Origin: DATIUV01 sp049322755
GTDB lineage: Bacteria > Pseudomonadota > Gammaproteobacteria > Burkholderiales > UBA6910
Direction: 5' to 3'
Length of the DNA stretch: 64,000 nucleotides
Assembly (NCBI GenBank): GCA_049322755.1
Contig: JBMOQX010000073.1
Location: forward strand, 62,001-126,000
In this document: in pieces, positions 20,045 to 27,431 of the stretch
Layout of the letters: the number at the start of each line of letters is the position of its first letter
Numbering within the stretch: the stretch's first letter is position 1
The notes under the pieces: model-generated
What the model was told of the DNA's origin: nothing
The model's database searches: none
Seen by the model: the letters and a program-made list of their open reading frames with translations, nothing else
Position numbers and translations under genes: made by a program

Positions 20045-21433
20045 ATGCCGTTCATCCCCCATACGCCCGCCGACGTCGAGGCGATGCTGGCGGCGAGCGA
20101 CGCGCCGTCGCTGGACGCGCTGTTCGACGAGATCCCGGAGCGCCTGAAGCTGCCGGCGCTGGACGGACTGCCGCCGGCGCTGGCCGAGTGGGAAATCGCG
20201 CGGCTGATGCAGGAGCGCGCCGAGGCCGACGGCCGTTACCTCAACTTCATCGGCGCCGGCGCCTACGAGCATCACGTGCCGGCCGCGGTGTGGCAGGTGG
20301 TGACCCGCGGCGAGTTCTATTCGGCCTACACGCCCTACCAGGCCGAGGCCAGCCAGGGCACGCTGCAGCTCCTGTACGAATACCAGTCCATGATCGCGGC
20401 GCTCACCGGCCTGGAAGTCTCCAACGCCAGCCTTTACGACGGCGCCTCGGCGCTGGGCGAAGCGGTGCTGATGGCGGTACGGCTGCACAAGGGCGGGCGG
20501 CGGGTGCTGATCCCGCGCGCGCTGCATCCCGCGTACCGTGCGGTGGCCGGCACCCTGGCCCGCCCCCAGGGCATCGAGCTGGTGGAACTGCCCTACGACG
20601 CGGCCAGCGGCACGACGCCCCCGGAGGCGATCGGCGAGCTGGCGGGCGACGGCCTCGCGGCGGTGGTGATCGCGCAGCCGAATTACTTCGGCGTGCTGGA
20701 GGACGCGGACGCGCTGACCGAGGCGGCACGCCGCCTCGGCGCGCTGGCGGTGGCGGTGGTGAATCCCACGGCGCTGGCGCTGCTCAAGCCGCCGGGCGAG
20801 TGGGGCGGCGACGGCGCCGACATCGCGGTGGGCGACGGCCAGCCGCTGGGTCTGCCCCTGGCCGGCGGCGGCCCGTCGCTGGGTTTCATGGCCTGCCGCA
20901 AGAGCCACGTGCGGCAGCTACCCGGGCGCCTGGTGGGCGCCACCGTGGACCGCGACGGGACCCGCGGCTACGTGCTCACGCTGCAGGCGCGGGAGCAGCA
21001 TATCCGCCGCTCCAAGGCCACCTCCAACATCTGCACCAACCAGGGCCTGGCGGCGGCCGCGGCGAGCGTCTACCTCGCCATCGTCGGCGCCGAGGGCCTG
21101 CGGCGCATCGCCGCGCGCTGTCACGCCAACGTCATGGCGCTGGCCCGGCGGCTCGCGGCGCTGCCGGGGATGGAACGGATCTTCTCCGGGCCGGTCTTCC
21201 ACGAGGTGGCGTTCCGGATGAAGGCGCCGGTCGGCGACGTGCTGCGGGCGCTGGAGGCGCAGGCGATCCTGGGCGGCGCGCCGCTGGAGCCGGACTACCC
21301 GGAGCTCGCCGGCGGACTGCTGGTGTGCGCCACCGAAATCAAAACCGAGGACGACCTGGATCAGTTTGCCCGGCACCTGGACCGCATCCTGGGCAAGCGC
21401 TTCCGGCCGCCCCCCTGTGCCATAAAAACGTAA
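20045..21433 (+). CDS. gcvPA: Glycine dehydrogenase (decarboxylating) subunit 1
   Basis: The 462-residue N-terminal half of P protein has the FIGAGAYEHHVPAAV and FYSAYTPYQAEASQGTLQ signatures. The two-subunit form (PA + PB) differs from the single roughly 950-residue GcvP common in many betaproteobacteria. It works with GcvPB at 21970; the two are separated by tpx. The PLP lysine is in the other subunit. Confidence 0.96.
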   Translation: MPFIPHTPADVEAMLAASDAPSLDALFDEIPERLKLPALDGLPPALAEWEIARLMQERAEADGRYLNFIGAGAYEHHVPAAVWQVVTRGEFYSAYTPYQAEASQGTLQLLYEYQSMIAALTGLEVSNASLYDGASALGEAVLMAVRLHKGGRRVLIPRALHPAYRAVAGTLARPQGIELVELPYDAASGTTPPEAIGELAGDGLAAVVIAQPNYFGVLEDADALTEAARRLGALAVAVVNPTALALLKPPGEWGGDGADIAVGDGQPLGLPLAGGGPSLGFMACRKSHVRQLPGRLVGATVDRDGTRGYVLTLQAREQHIRRSKATSNICTNQGLAAAAASVYLAIVGAEGLRRIAARCHANVMALARRLAALPGMERIFSGPVFHEVAFRMKAPVGDVLRALEAQAILGGAPLEPDYPELAGGLLVCATEIKTEDDLDQFARHLDRILGKRFRPPPCAIKT

Positions 21434-21445
21434 GAGGAGAAGACT

Positions 21446-21940
21446 ATGGTTACGCTCGCAGGCAATCCGATTCAACTGAGCGGGACGTTTCCCGCGGTCG
21501 GCAGCAAGGCGCCGGCGTTCAAGCTGGTGGACAAGGACCTGCAGGACGTGGCGCTCAGCGCCTTTGCCGGCAAGAAAAAAGTGCTCTCCATCGTGCCCAG
21601 CCTCGACACGCCGACCTGCGCCAAGTCCACCCGGGTGTTCAACGAGAAGGCCTCCGGCCTGCCCAACACCGTGGTGCTGGTGATCTCCGCCGACCTGCCG
21701 TTCGCGCAGGCCCGCTTCTGCGGCGCCGAGGGGCTGTCCAACGTGAAGACCCTCTCCACCATGCGCGGCGCGGGATTCATGCAGGACTACGGCGTGGCCA
21801 TCGCCAGCGGCCCGCTGACGGGCGTGACGGCGCGGGCGGTGATCGTGCTGGACGAGAACGACACCGTGAAGCACGCCGAGCTGGTGCCCGAGATCAAGGA
21901 CGAGCCCAACTACGCCGCGGCGCTGGCGGCGCTGAAGTAG
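21446..21940 (+). CDS. tpx: Thiol peroxidase (Tpx, atypical 2-Cys peroxiredoxin)
   Basis: The 164-residue protein has the peroxidatic Cys58 in SLDTPTCAKST and resolving Cys92 in ARFCGAEG, matching the spacing in E. coli Tpx. It reduces hydroperoxides using thioredoxin. A strong Shine-Dalgarno (AGAGGAGAAG) precedes the ATG. Its place between gcvPA and gcvPB, in the same direction with short gaps, is unusual and puts it in the glycine-cleavage transcript. Confidence 0.95.
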   Translation: MVTLAGNPIQLSGTFPAVGSKAPAFKLVDKDLQDVALSAFAGKKKVLSIVPSLDTPTCAKSTRVFNEKASGLPNTVVLVISADLPFAQARFCGAEGLSNVKTLSTMRGAGFMQDYGVAIASGPLTGVTARAVIVLDENDTVKHAELVPEIKDEPNYAAALAALK

Positions 21941-21969
21941 CCGGCGCTATCGTCTTGCCCGATGAGCCG

Positions 21970-23409
21970 ATGCTGATCTTCGAGCTGTCGCAGCCCGGCC
22001 GCACCAGCAGCGCCCACGCGCCGGCCTGGGTGGAGCCGACCGCCATTCCCGGACACCTCCGGCGCCGGGTCCCGCCGCGGCTGCCGGAGGTCTCCGAGCT
22101 GGACGCGGTGCGCCATTACACGCGGCTGTCGCAGCGCAACTTCTCCATCGACACCCAGTTCTATCCGCTGGGTTCGTGCACCATGAAGTACAACCCGCGC
22201 GTCGCGAACCAGCTGGCGATGCTGCCCCAGTTCCTGTCGCGGCATCCGTCGGCCGCCGAGCGCACCGGGCAGGGTTTCCTCGCCTGCCTGGCCGAGCTTC
22301 AGGAGATGCTCAAGCGCGTGACCGGCATGGCGGCGGTGAGCCTGGCGCCGATGGCGGGGGCCCAGGGCGAGTTCGCCGGCGTGGCCATGATCCGCGCCTA
22401 CCACGCCGCGCGCAATGATGCCGGCCGCACCGAGATCATCGTGCCCGACGCCGCCCACGGCACCAACCCCGCCACGGCCCGCATGTGCGGCTACACCGTG
22501 CGGGAGGTGCCCACCACCCGCGACGGCGACGTGGACCTGGAAGCGCTGGCGGCGGCGGCGGGGCCGCAAACCGCGGGCCTGATGCTCACCAACCCCTCGA
22601 CGCTGGGCGTGTTCGAGCGCCGTATCGGGGAGATCGAGCGCATCGTCCACGGCGCCGGCGGGCTGCTCTATTACGACGGCGCCAACCTCAACGCCATACT
22701 CGGGCGCGTGCGGCCGGGCGACATGGGCTTCGACGTGGTGCATCTCAACCTGCACAAGACCTTCTCCACGCCCCACGGCGGCGGTGGTCCGGGCGCGGGG
22801 CCGGTGGGGGTCAACGAGCGGCTGCTGCCGTTCCTGCCGCTGCCGTTCGTTCTGCAGGACCGGGACGGCTACCGCTGGGCCACCGAGCGCGACTGTCCCC
22901 GGAGCATGGGGCGGCTCTCCGCCCACGCCGGCAACGCGGGGGTCTGGCTGCGCGCTTACGTCTACGCCCGCATGCTGGGCGCGGAGGGCATGCGGCGCGT
23001 CTCGGCCTATGCGACGCTCAACGCCAACTACCTGATGGCGGAGCTGCGGCGCGCGGGCTTCGAGCTGGCGTTCCCCGCGAGGCGGGCGAGCCACGAGTTC
23101 ATCGTCACTCTGCGGCGGCTCAAGGAGGAGACCGGCGTCACCGCCATGGACTTCGCCAAGCGGCTTCTGGATCACGGCTTCCACGCGCCCACCACCTATT
23201 TCCCGCTGCTGGTGCCGGAATGCCTGCTGATCGAGCCCACCGAGACCGAGTCGAAGCAGACGCTGGATGCCTTCGTCGCCGCGATGAAAGCGGTGCTGGA
23301 CGAGGCGCGCACCCGGCCCGAGGTGGTCAGGACCGCGCCCCACGCGCTGCCGGTGAAGCGCCTGGACGAGGCCAGGGCGGCGCGGGAACTGGAACTGGTG
23401 TGGACATGA
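21970..23409 (+). CDS. gcvPB: Glycine dehydrogenase (decarboxylating) subunit 2
   Basis: The 479-residue PLP-binding half of P protein has the Schiff-base Lys263 in NLHKTFSTPHGGGGPG, plus FYPLGSCTMKYNPR and PDAAHGTNPATA. The ATG at 21970 begins the family N-terminus (MLIFELSQPGR). A TTG at 21955 is an alternative, and neither has a strong Shine-Dalgarno. It overlaps dgkA by 4 bp. Confidence 0.95.
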   Translation: MLIFELSQPGRTSSAHAPAWVEPTAIPGHLRRRVPPRLPEVSELDAVRHYTRLSQRNFSIDTQFYPLGSCTMKYNPRVANQLAMLPQFLSRHPSAAERTGQGFLACLAELQEMLKRVTGMAAVSLAPMAGAQGEFAGVAMIRAYHAARNDAGRTEIIVPDAAHGTNPATARMCGYTVREVPTTRDGDVDLEALAAAAGPQTAGLMLTNPSTLGVFERRIGEIERIVHGAGGLLYYDGANLNAILGRVRPGDMGFDVVHLNLHKTFSTPHGGGGPGAGPVGVNERLLPFLPLPFVLQDRDGYRWATERDCPRSMGRLSAHAGNAGVWLRAYVYARMLGAEGMRRVSAYATLNANYLMAELRRAGFELAFPARRASHEFIVTLRRLKEETGVTAMDFAKRLLDHGFHAPTTYFPLLVPECLLIEPTETESKQTLDAFVAAMKAVLDEARTRPEVVRTAPHALPVKRLDEARAARELELVWT

Positions 23410-23783
23410 CGCTCCCCGAGAGCCCGTTCAAGGGCAAAACCGGCCTGCAGCGGGTCTGGAACGCGCTGTTCTACTCGATGGACGGCTTCCGCGCCGCGTT
23501 CGTGCACGAGGACGCGTTTCGCCAGGAGGCGATCCTGGCGGCGATCCTGATCCCGGTGGCGCTGTTCCTGCCCGCCAGCGGCGTCGGCAAGGCGCTGATG
23601 GTGGGAAGCGTGCTGCTGGTGCTGATGGTGGAGCTGCTCAACTCCTCCGTGGAGGCCACGGTGGACCGCATTTCCCTCGAAAACCACCGCCTGGCCAAGC
23701 GCGCCAAGGACATCGGCAGCGCCGCGGTTTTTGTCTCGCTGGTGAACGTTCCGGCGGTCTGGCTGCTGGTGCTTTTCGGCTGA
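23406..23783 (+). CDS. dgkA: Diacylglycerol kinase
   Basis: The 125-residue integral membrane protein has three predicted helices and the DgkA signature VELLNSSVEATVDR, with the catalytic Glu and the ENHRLAKRAKDIGSAAVF segment. It phosphorylates diacylglycerol to phosphatidate, recycling lipid from membrane-derived glycan synthesis. The ATG overlaps the gcvPB stop. It is probably the last gene of the gcv transcript. Confidence 0.95.
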   Translation: MTLPESPFKGKTGLQRVWNALFYSMDGFRAAFVHEDAFRQEAILAAILIPVALFLPASGVGKALMVGSVLLVLMVELLNSSVEATVDRISLENHRLAKRAKDIGSAAVFVSLVNVPAVWLLVLFG

Positions 23784-23873
23784 AGGGGCCACGGCGCGGC
23801 GGCCCGCGCGCGGCGCGGCGCCGGGGAATTCGCCGCGAACGCCCGCCCGAGGGGGATTCGCAGCAAAAAGTTC

Positions 23874-23902
23874 TTGCACTGCTGCTCAAGCTTAGGCATT
23901 CT
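23874..23902 (+). promoter_or_regulatory. Sigma-70-like promoter of the SWIB/H1-like gene
   Basis: TTGCAC (23874-23879), 17-bp spacer, CATTCT (23897-23902). The -35 is good and the -10 weak. It gives a leader of about 75 nt to the ATG at 23982. Confidence 0.45.
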
Positions 23903-23981
23903 CACGACGCCGGACCGACGCGCGCACACGCGTAGACTCCGCGAGGGAGCATTCCGAGTAATCGCTTGGAGGGAAGACGAT

Positions 23982-24389
23982 ATGGCAGCGAAAAAGCCGG
24001 CCGCGAAGAAGCCCGCGGCCAAGAAGCCCGCGGCGAAGAAGCCGGCGGCGAAGAAGACCACCGCAAAGAAACCCGCGGCCAAGAAGCCGGCCGCGAAAAA
24101 GCCGGCAGCCAAGAAGCCGGCCAAGAAACCCGCCGCAAAGCGCAAGCCCAATCCCGCGTTCATGAAACCGCTGACCCCCACCGGTCCGCTGGCCGCCATC
24201 GTGGGTTCGATGCCGATGCCGCGCACGGAAGTCACCAGCAAGATCTGGGACTACATCAAGAAGAACAAGCTGCAGGACTCGATGAACCGGCGCATGATCA
24301 ACGCCGACGAGAAGCTCAGGGCGCTGTTCGGCAAGGCGCAGGCTTCCATGTTCGAGCTGACCAAGTACGTCAGCAAGCACCTGAAGTAA
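23982..24389 (+). CDS. SWIB/MDM2-domain protein with lysine-rich histone H1-like tail
   Basis: The 135-residue protein has a KPAAKK-type repeated N-terminal half (about residues 3-50), resembling the histone H1 C-terminal tail and bacterial HC1-like DNA-condensing proteins. The C-terminal half is a SWIB domain (MKPLTPTGPLAAIVG, then EVTSKIWDYIKKN). Such fusions occur in betaproteobacteria and chlamydiae and are thought to act on the nucleoid. The ATG at 23982 has a GGAGGGA Shine-Dalgarno. The KPAAKK codon repeats make slipped-strand length change likely. Confidence 0.9.
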   Translation: MAAKKPAAKKPAAKKPAAKKPAAKKTTAKKPAAKKPAAKKPAAKKPAKKPAAKRKPNPAFMKPLTPTGPLAAIVGSMPMPRTEVTSKIWDYIKKNKLQDSMNRRMINADEKLRALFGKAQASMFELTKYVSKHLK

Positions 24390-24400
24390 TGCCGTGACCG

Positions 24401-24425
24401 CCGGCCGGGACCCGCTCCCGGCTGG
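24401..24425 (+). terminator. Hairpin after the SWIB gene
   Basis: CCGGCCGGGA (24401-24410) pairs with TCCCGGCTGG (24416-24425) over 10 bp with one G-T pair and a 5-nt loop. No U-run follows, so it may be a transcript-end structure, not a proven intrinsic terminator. Confidence 0.4.
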
Positions 24426-24539
24426 CCGCCTCTCCGCCTCTGTCCTGCGCGCCGCCGGCCCGGGAGCCTCTCCGGCCGCCGCCGGCTGCAACGAAAAAAT
24501 CACCGTTTCTTAATCAGACTTTCGCGGCCGCACCGCATA

Positions 24540-25751
24540 GTGCGCGCCGTGGATACCACCGGGATCATCGTGCAGCAGCTCCCGGCCGAGCGGCCGGCTC
24601 TGCGCGTCGCGGTGGTGACCGAAACCTATCCGCCCGAGATCAACGGCGTCGCCATGACGCTGGGGCGCATGGTGGACGGCCTGCGCCGGCGCATGCACTC
24701 GGTGCAGCTGATCCGGCCCCGGCAGGGCAACGGCGATGCGCCCAACGCCGCCATGGGATTCGAGGAGGTGCTCAAGCCCAGCCTGCCGATCCCGCGCTAC
24801 GCCAACCTGCGCATGGGCTTTCCCGCGAAGCAGGCGCTGACCCGCGCCTGGTCGCTGCGTCGGCCCGACGTGGTGCACATCGTCACCGAGGGCCCGCTGG
24901 GCTGGTCGGCGCTGCAGGCGGCGGCCAAGCTGCGCCTGCCGGTGCTGACCGACTTCCACACCAACTTCCACACCTACACCGCGCATTACGGGGTGGCGTG
25001 GCTGAAGTCGTCGATCCTCGGCTACCTGCGCAAATTTCACAACCGCGCCGGCGCGACCCTGGTGCCGACCCACGAGATGCGCGACGAGCTGGCAGCGGAC
25101 GGCTTCCAGCGCCTGCGGGTGGTGTCGCGCGGCGTCGACGTCGAGTTGTTCGACCCGACGCGCCGCAGCGCGGACCTGCGCCGGCAGTGGGGCGTGGGCG
25201 ACGATGGCCTCGCCGTCCTCTACGTCGGCCGGCTGGCGGCGGAGAAGAATCTGCCGCTGGTGCTGCGGGCATTCAACGCGGTCAAGACGCGCAGCCCGGG
25301 CGCGCGCCTGGTGCTGGTGGGCGACGGTCCGGAGCGTCGCACGCTCGAGGCGAACTCGCCGCAGCACGTCTACGCCGGCATGCGCACCGGCGCGGACCTG
25401 GCCGCCCATTACGCGTCGGGCGATCTGTTCCTCTTCCCCAGCCTCACCGAGACCTACGGCAACGTCACCGTGGAAGCGATGGCGAGCGGGCTGGCGGTGG
25501 TGGCCTACGGCTATGCCGCCGCCCGGGAGCACATCCGCCACGGCGACAACGGTCTCACGGCGCCGTGCGGGGACGCCGACCGCTTCGTCCAGCTCGCCGC
25601 GGAAATCGCCGGCGATCCGGGCTGCGCGCGGGCGATGGGCGCGCGGGCGCGGGCCACGACGCTGCCGCTGTCGTGGGAGCGCATCCACGACGCCATGGAA
25701 GAAGCGCTGGTGGACGTGATCCGCCGGGGCGCGCAGGTGGCGTATGCCTGA
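24540..25751 (+). CDS. GT4-family glycosyltransferase
   Basis: This GT-B-fold protein of 403 residues has an N-terminal acceptor domain (VVTETYPPEINGVAMTLGRM) and a C-terminal donor domain (VLYVGRLAAEKNL, then the E(x7)E region FPSLTETYGNVTVEAMASG). It resembles MgtA/SQD2-like transferases that glycosylate diacylglycerol. GTG start at 24540; a second GTG at 24549 is possible. It overlaps a PAP2 gene by 8 bp. GT4-PAP2 pairs are common in Rhodocyclales, and a lipid acceptor is a reasonable inference. Confidence 0.88.
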   Translation: MRAVDTTGIIVQQLPAERPALRVAVVTETYPPEINGVAMTLGRMVDGLRRRMHSVQLIRPRQGNGDAPNAAMGFEEVLKPSLPIPRYANLRMGFPAKQALTRAWSLRRPDVVHIVTEGPLGWSALQAAAKLRLPVLTDFHTNFHTYTAHYGVAWLKSSILGYLRKFHNRAGATLVPTHEMRDELAADGFQRLRVVSRGVDVELFDPTRRSADLRRQWGVGDDGLAVLYVGRLAAEKNLPLVLRAFNAVKTRSPGARLVLVGDGPERRTLEANSPQHVYAGMRTGADLAAHYASGDLFLFPSLTETYGNVTVEAMASGLAVVAYGYAAAREHIRHGDNGLTAPCGDADRFVQLAAEIAGDPGCARAMGARARATTLPLSWERIHDAMEEALVDVIRRGAQVAYA

Positions 25752-25941
25752 CCTGCAGCCGGCCCTCGAATGGGACGCGGCGGCGTGCCAGCGGGTCAAC
25801 CGGATGAACCGGCGGCCGTGGCCGCGGCGGCTGTTCCGCGCCGTCAGCCGTCTGGGCGACGGTGTGTTCTGGTACGCGCTGATGCTGCTGCCGTTCACGG
25901 CGCTGGTGGCGTGGGCGTCGCTGGCGCTCTGGCCGCTCTAG
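25744..25941 (+). pseudogene. Internally deleted PAP2-family phosphatase
   Basis: The 65-residue frame has the N-terminus expected of a small PAP2 phosphatase (N-terminal domain up to GDGVFWYALMLLP). It then joins a hydrophobic tail (FTALVAWASLALWPL) that looks like the C-terminal end of such a protein. The catalytic block (KxxxxxxRP, PSGH, SRxxxxxHxxxD) is missing. Usual family length is about 170-190 residues, so an in-frame internal deletion of about 110-120 codons is inferred. It overlaps the GT4 gene and cannot be an active phosphatase. Confidence 0.65.
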
Positions 25942-26040
25942 AGCGCGTCGAGGTCGCTCAGCATCGCGGCGGCGCGCCGCCGGATCGCGGCGCGCTCGTC
26001 GCCGAGGATCAGGGCGAAGGTGCCGGACCCCGTGCGGACG
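25938..26040 (-). pseudogene. Orphan 3' coding fragment, unknown
   Basis: The minus-strand frame reads about 34 residues (TGSGTFALILGDERAAIRR, then RAAAMLSDLDAL) to a TAG at 25938-25940, in a different frame just past the stop of the MerR gene. It reads like the natural helical C-terminus of a larger protein, but no start exists. Its TAG and that of the PAP2 remnant share one CTCTAGAG palindrome. I do not recognise the parent family. It could be chance coding-like sequence. Confidence 0.3.
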
Positions 26041-26043
26041 GGT

Positions 26044-26973
26044 TCAGGAGTGGGCCAGGGCGCCGTGGGGGCGGGTGGCGCGCCACTCCCCCAGCACCTC
26101 GATCAGCTGGTCGAGGCTCTTGACGATGCTGACGCCGGCCACGGGCTTGCCGTGCCGCGCGATGCCGGCGCCGCCGGCCCACAGGGTGAAGCGCTCGGGC
26201 AGCATGGCGCGCAGGTCGATGAGCTGGGTCACGGCGTTACGGGTCGGGAATGCGGCGCTGAACGACAGCGCGACGACGTCGGCGCGGTGCGCCCGCGCCG
26301 CCCTGGCAAGGTCCCCGGCCGGCACCTGGGTGCCGAGCGGGATGCAGGTGGCGCCCTCCATCGTCAGCAGCGCTTCCGCCATCAGCAGGCCGAGACAGTG
26401 CTCCTCGCCCGGAAGCGACGCCAGCAGCACCCGCGGCGTCTGGCCCGGGTGCTGGGCGCTCGCCATGGCGCTGCGCAGCAGACCCTGCATGGTTTCCGTG
26501 TAGAGGTGCTCCTCGAACACCGCCAGCTGGCCGCGCATCCAGGCGTCGCCCACCAGGGTGTTGAGCGGAGCGACGGTCTCCATGACGAACTGCTGCAGTC
26601 CCTGGCGCACCAGCCGCTGGGACAGCACCCGCTTGAGCTCGGAGTTCTCGTGGGCCAGCAGGAACCGCAGGATCTCCTCCAGCGCCGCGTCGGCCGGCTC
26701 GGACTCGCTCTCCGCCAGCCGGCGCAGCTCGTCGACGGGGTGGCCGATGATCTTGCCGGGACGGTGGCCGTTGTCCATCAGTCTCCGGATCAGCCGCAAC
26801 TTCTCCACCTGTTGCGGGGAATAGACGCGCTCGCCGTTGGTATCGCGCTCCGGCGCCGGGAACCCGTAGCGCCGCTCCCACACCCGCAAAGTGTCCTTGG
26901 AGAGACCGGTGTCCCGTTCCACGGCACCGATGCTCATGTGCTGCTCGATTGCGTTGGCCTCGGTCGCACCCAT
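26044..26973 (-). CDS. CarH/LitR-type B12-dependent MerR photoreceptor regulator
   Basis: The 309-residue protein has a MerR DNA-binding domain (about 12-80; SIGAVERDTGLSKDTLRVWERRYGFP). A four-helix domain follows with Trp145-x9-Glu155-His156, then a B12-binding Rossmann domain with Glu190-x-His192-x-x-Gly195. In CarH/LitR, Wx9EH shapes the adenosylcobalamin pocket and the ExHxxG histidine ligates cobalt. The dark tetramer represses, and light cleaves the cofactor and releases DNA. ATG at 26973 is preferred over upstream TTG starts. It is divergent from the lipid-modification operon. Confidence 0.88.
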   Translation of the reverse strand: MGATEANAIEQHMSIGAVERDTGLSKDTLRVWERRYGFPAPERDTNGERVYSPQQVEKLRLIRRLMDNGHRPGKIIGHPVDELRRLAESESEPADAALEEILRFLLAHENSELKRVLSQRLVRQGLQQFVMETVAPLNTLVGDAWMRGQLAVFEEHLYTETMQGLLRSAMASAQHPGQTPRVLLASLPGEEHCLGLLMAEALLTMEGATCIPLGTQVPAGDLARAARAHRADVVALSFSAAFPTRNAVTQLIDLRAMLPERFTLWAGGAGIARHGKPVAGVSIVKSLDQLIEVLGEWRATRPHGALAHS

Positions 26974-26980
26974 GGCAGTT

Positions 26981-26993
26981 TCGTCCTGGACAA
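26981..26993. promoter_or_regulatory. Operator-like palindrome copy 1
   Basis: TCGTC-CTG-GACAA, a 13-bp near-palindrome, lies just upstream of the merR ATG. It shares its layout with copies at 27045 and 27246. A further GACAA half-site lies at 27001-27005. It is inferred to be a binding site of the adjacent MerR/CarH-like protein. Confidence 0.5.
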
Positions 26994-26998
26994 ACCGG

Positions 26999-27027
26999 TT
27001 GACAAGCAAGTTTCTGAAAAGTACTGT
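26999..27027 (+). promoter_or_regulatory. Promoter reading rightward from the divergent region
   Basis: A perfect -35 TTGACA (26999-27004), 17-bp spacer and TACTGT (27022-27027). On the opposite strand TGGGCA (27051-27046), 17 bp, TACAGT (27028-27023) forms an overlapping candidate promoter for the merR gene. Both overlap or adjoin the repeated palindromes. Confidence 0.5.
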
Positions 27028-27044
27028 AGCACCGAAAACTATTT

Positions 27045-27057
27045 TTGCCCAGGACAA
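27045..27057. promoter_or_regulatory. Operator-like palindrome copy 2
   Basis: TTGCC-CAG-GACAA, immediately upstream of a TAATAT hexamer (27059-27064) that could be a -10 for the small frame at 27074. Same 5-3-5 layout as the copies at 26981 and 27246. Confidence 0.5.
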
Positions 27058-27073
27058 ATAATATAGGAAACCG

Positions 27074-27409
27074 ATGAGGCAGCTGAAGAGTCTTTCGCTG
27101 GCCGGATTAGCGCTGATCGCCTGCTCGGTCCTCCAGGTGGCTGGAAATGCCAGTTATTTACACGCGTTAGCGATGGCGAGGGGTGCCGGCAAAACGCCTG
27201 ATGGCACTCTGGAGGGGGCTTTTCCACACCAAAAAAGCTCCTCTATTGTCCATGACAAAAAAGTTATACCGAGCCATGGGCAAGCAACGCTGAACGCTTA
27301 TGTCGATGCCCATTGCTGGGCATCGTCGGATGCGGTGGCGCTGGGCGGCGCCCTGGCAGGACCCTGCGGTGGGCCCCGCGCCGAGGCCCCCGGCGCGGTT
27401 CGGGCTTAA
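27074..27409 (+). CDS. Possible small lipoprotein or leader ORF
   Basis: The 111-codon frame has a good Shine-Dalgarno (AGGAA, 5 bp before ATG). Its lipoprotein-like N-terminus is MRQLKSLSLAGLALIAC, where LIAC fits a lipobox. The rest has no recognisable domain and runs through a second palindrome and -10-like sequence at 27246-27269. The C-terminal third is therefore probably not selected as protein. It may be a real short exported peptide, a leader ORF or chance. Confidence 0.3.
   Translation: MRQLKSLSLAGLALIACSVLQVAGNASYLHALAMARGAGKTPDGTLEGAFPHQKSSSIVHDKKVIPSHGQATLNAYVDAHCWASSDAVALGGALAGPCGGPRAEAPGAVRA
27246..27258. promoter_or_regulatory. Operator-like palindrome copy 3 with downstream -10
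   Basis: TTGTC-CAT-GACAA is a perfect 5-bp inverted repeat with a 3-bp centre. It is followed after 5 bp by TTATAC (27264-27269), a plausible -10 box. This places the operator in the core promoter, about 165 bp before the first operon gene at 27432. Confidence 0.55.
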
Positions 27410-27431
27410 CGGATTCTTTAGGAGGCAGCTC

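Noticed and set aside
23982..24140. CRISPR-like or tandem-repeat array
   Set aside because: The repeats are the codons of the KPAAKK protein tail; there are no spacers.
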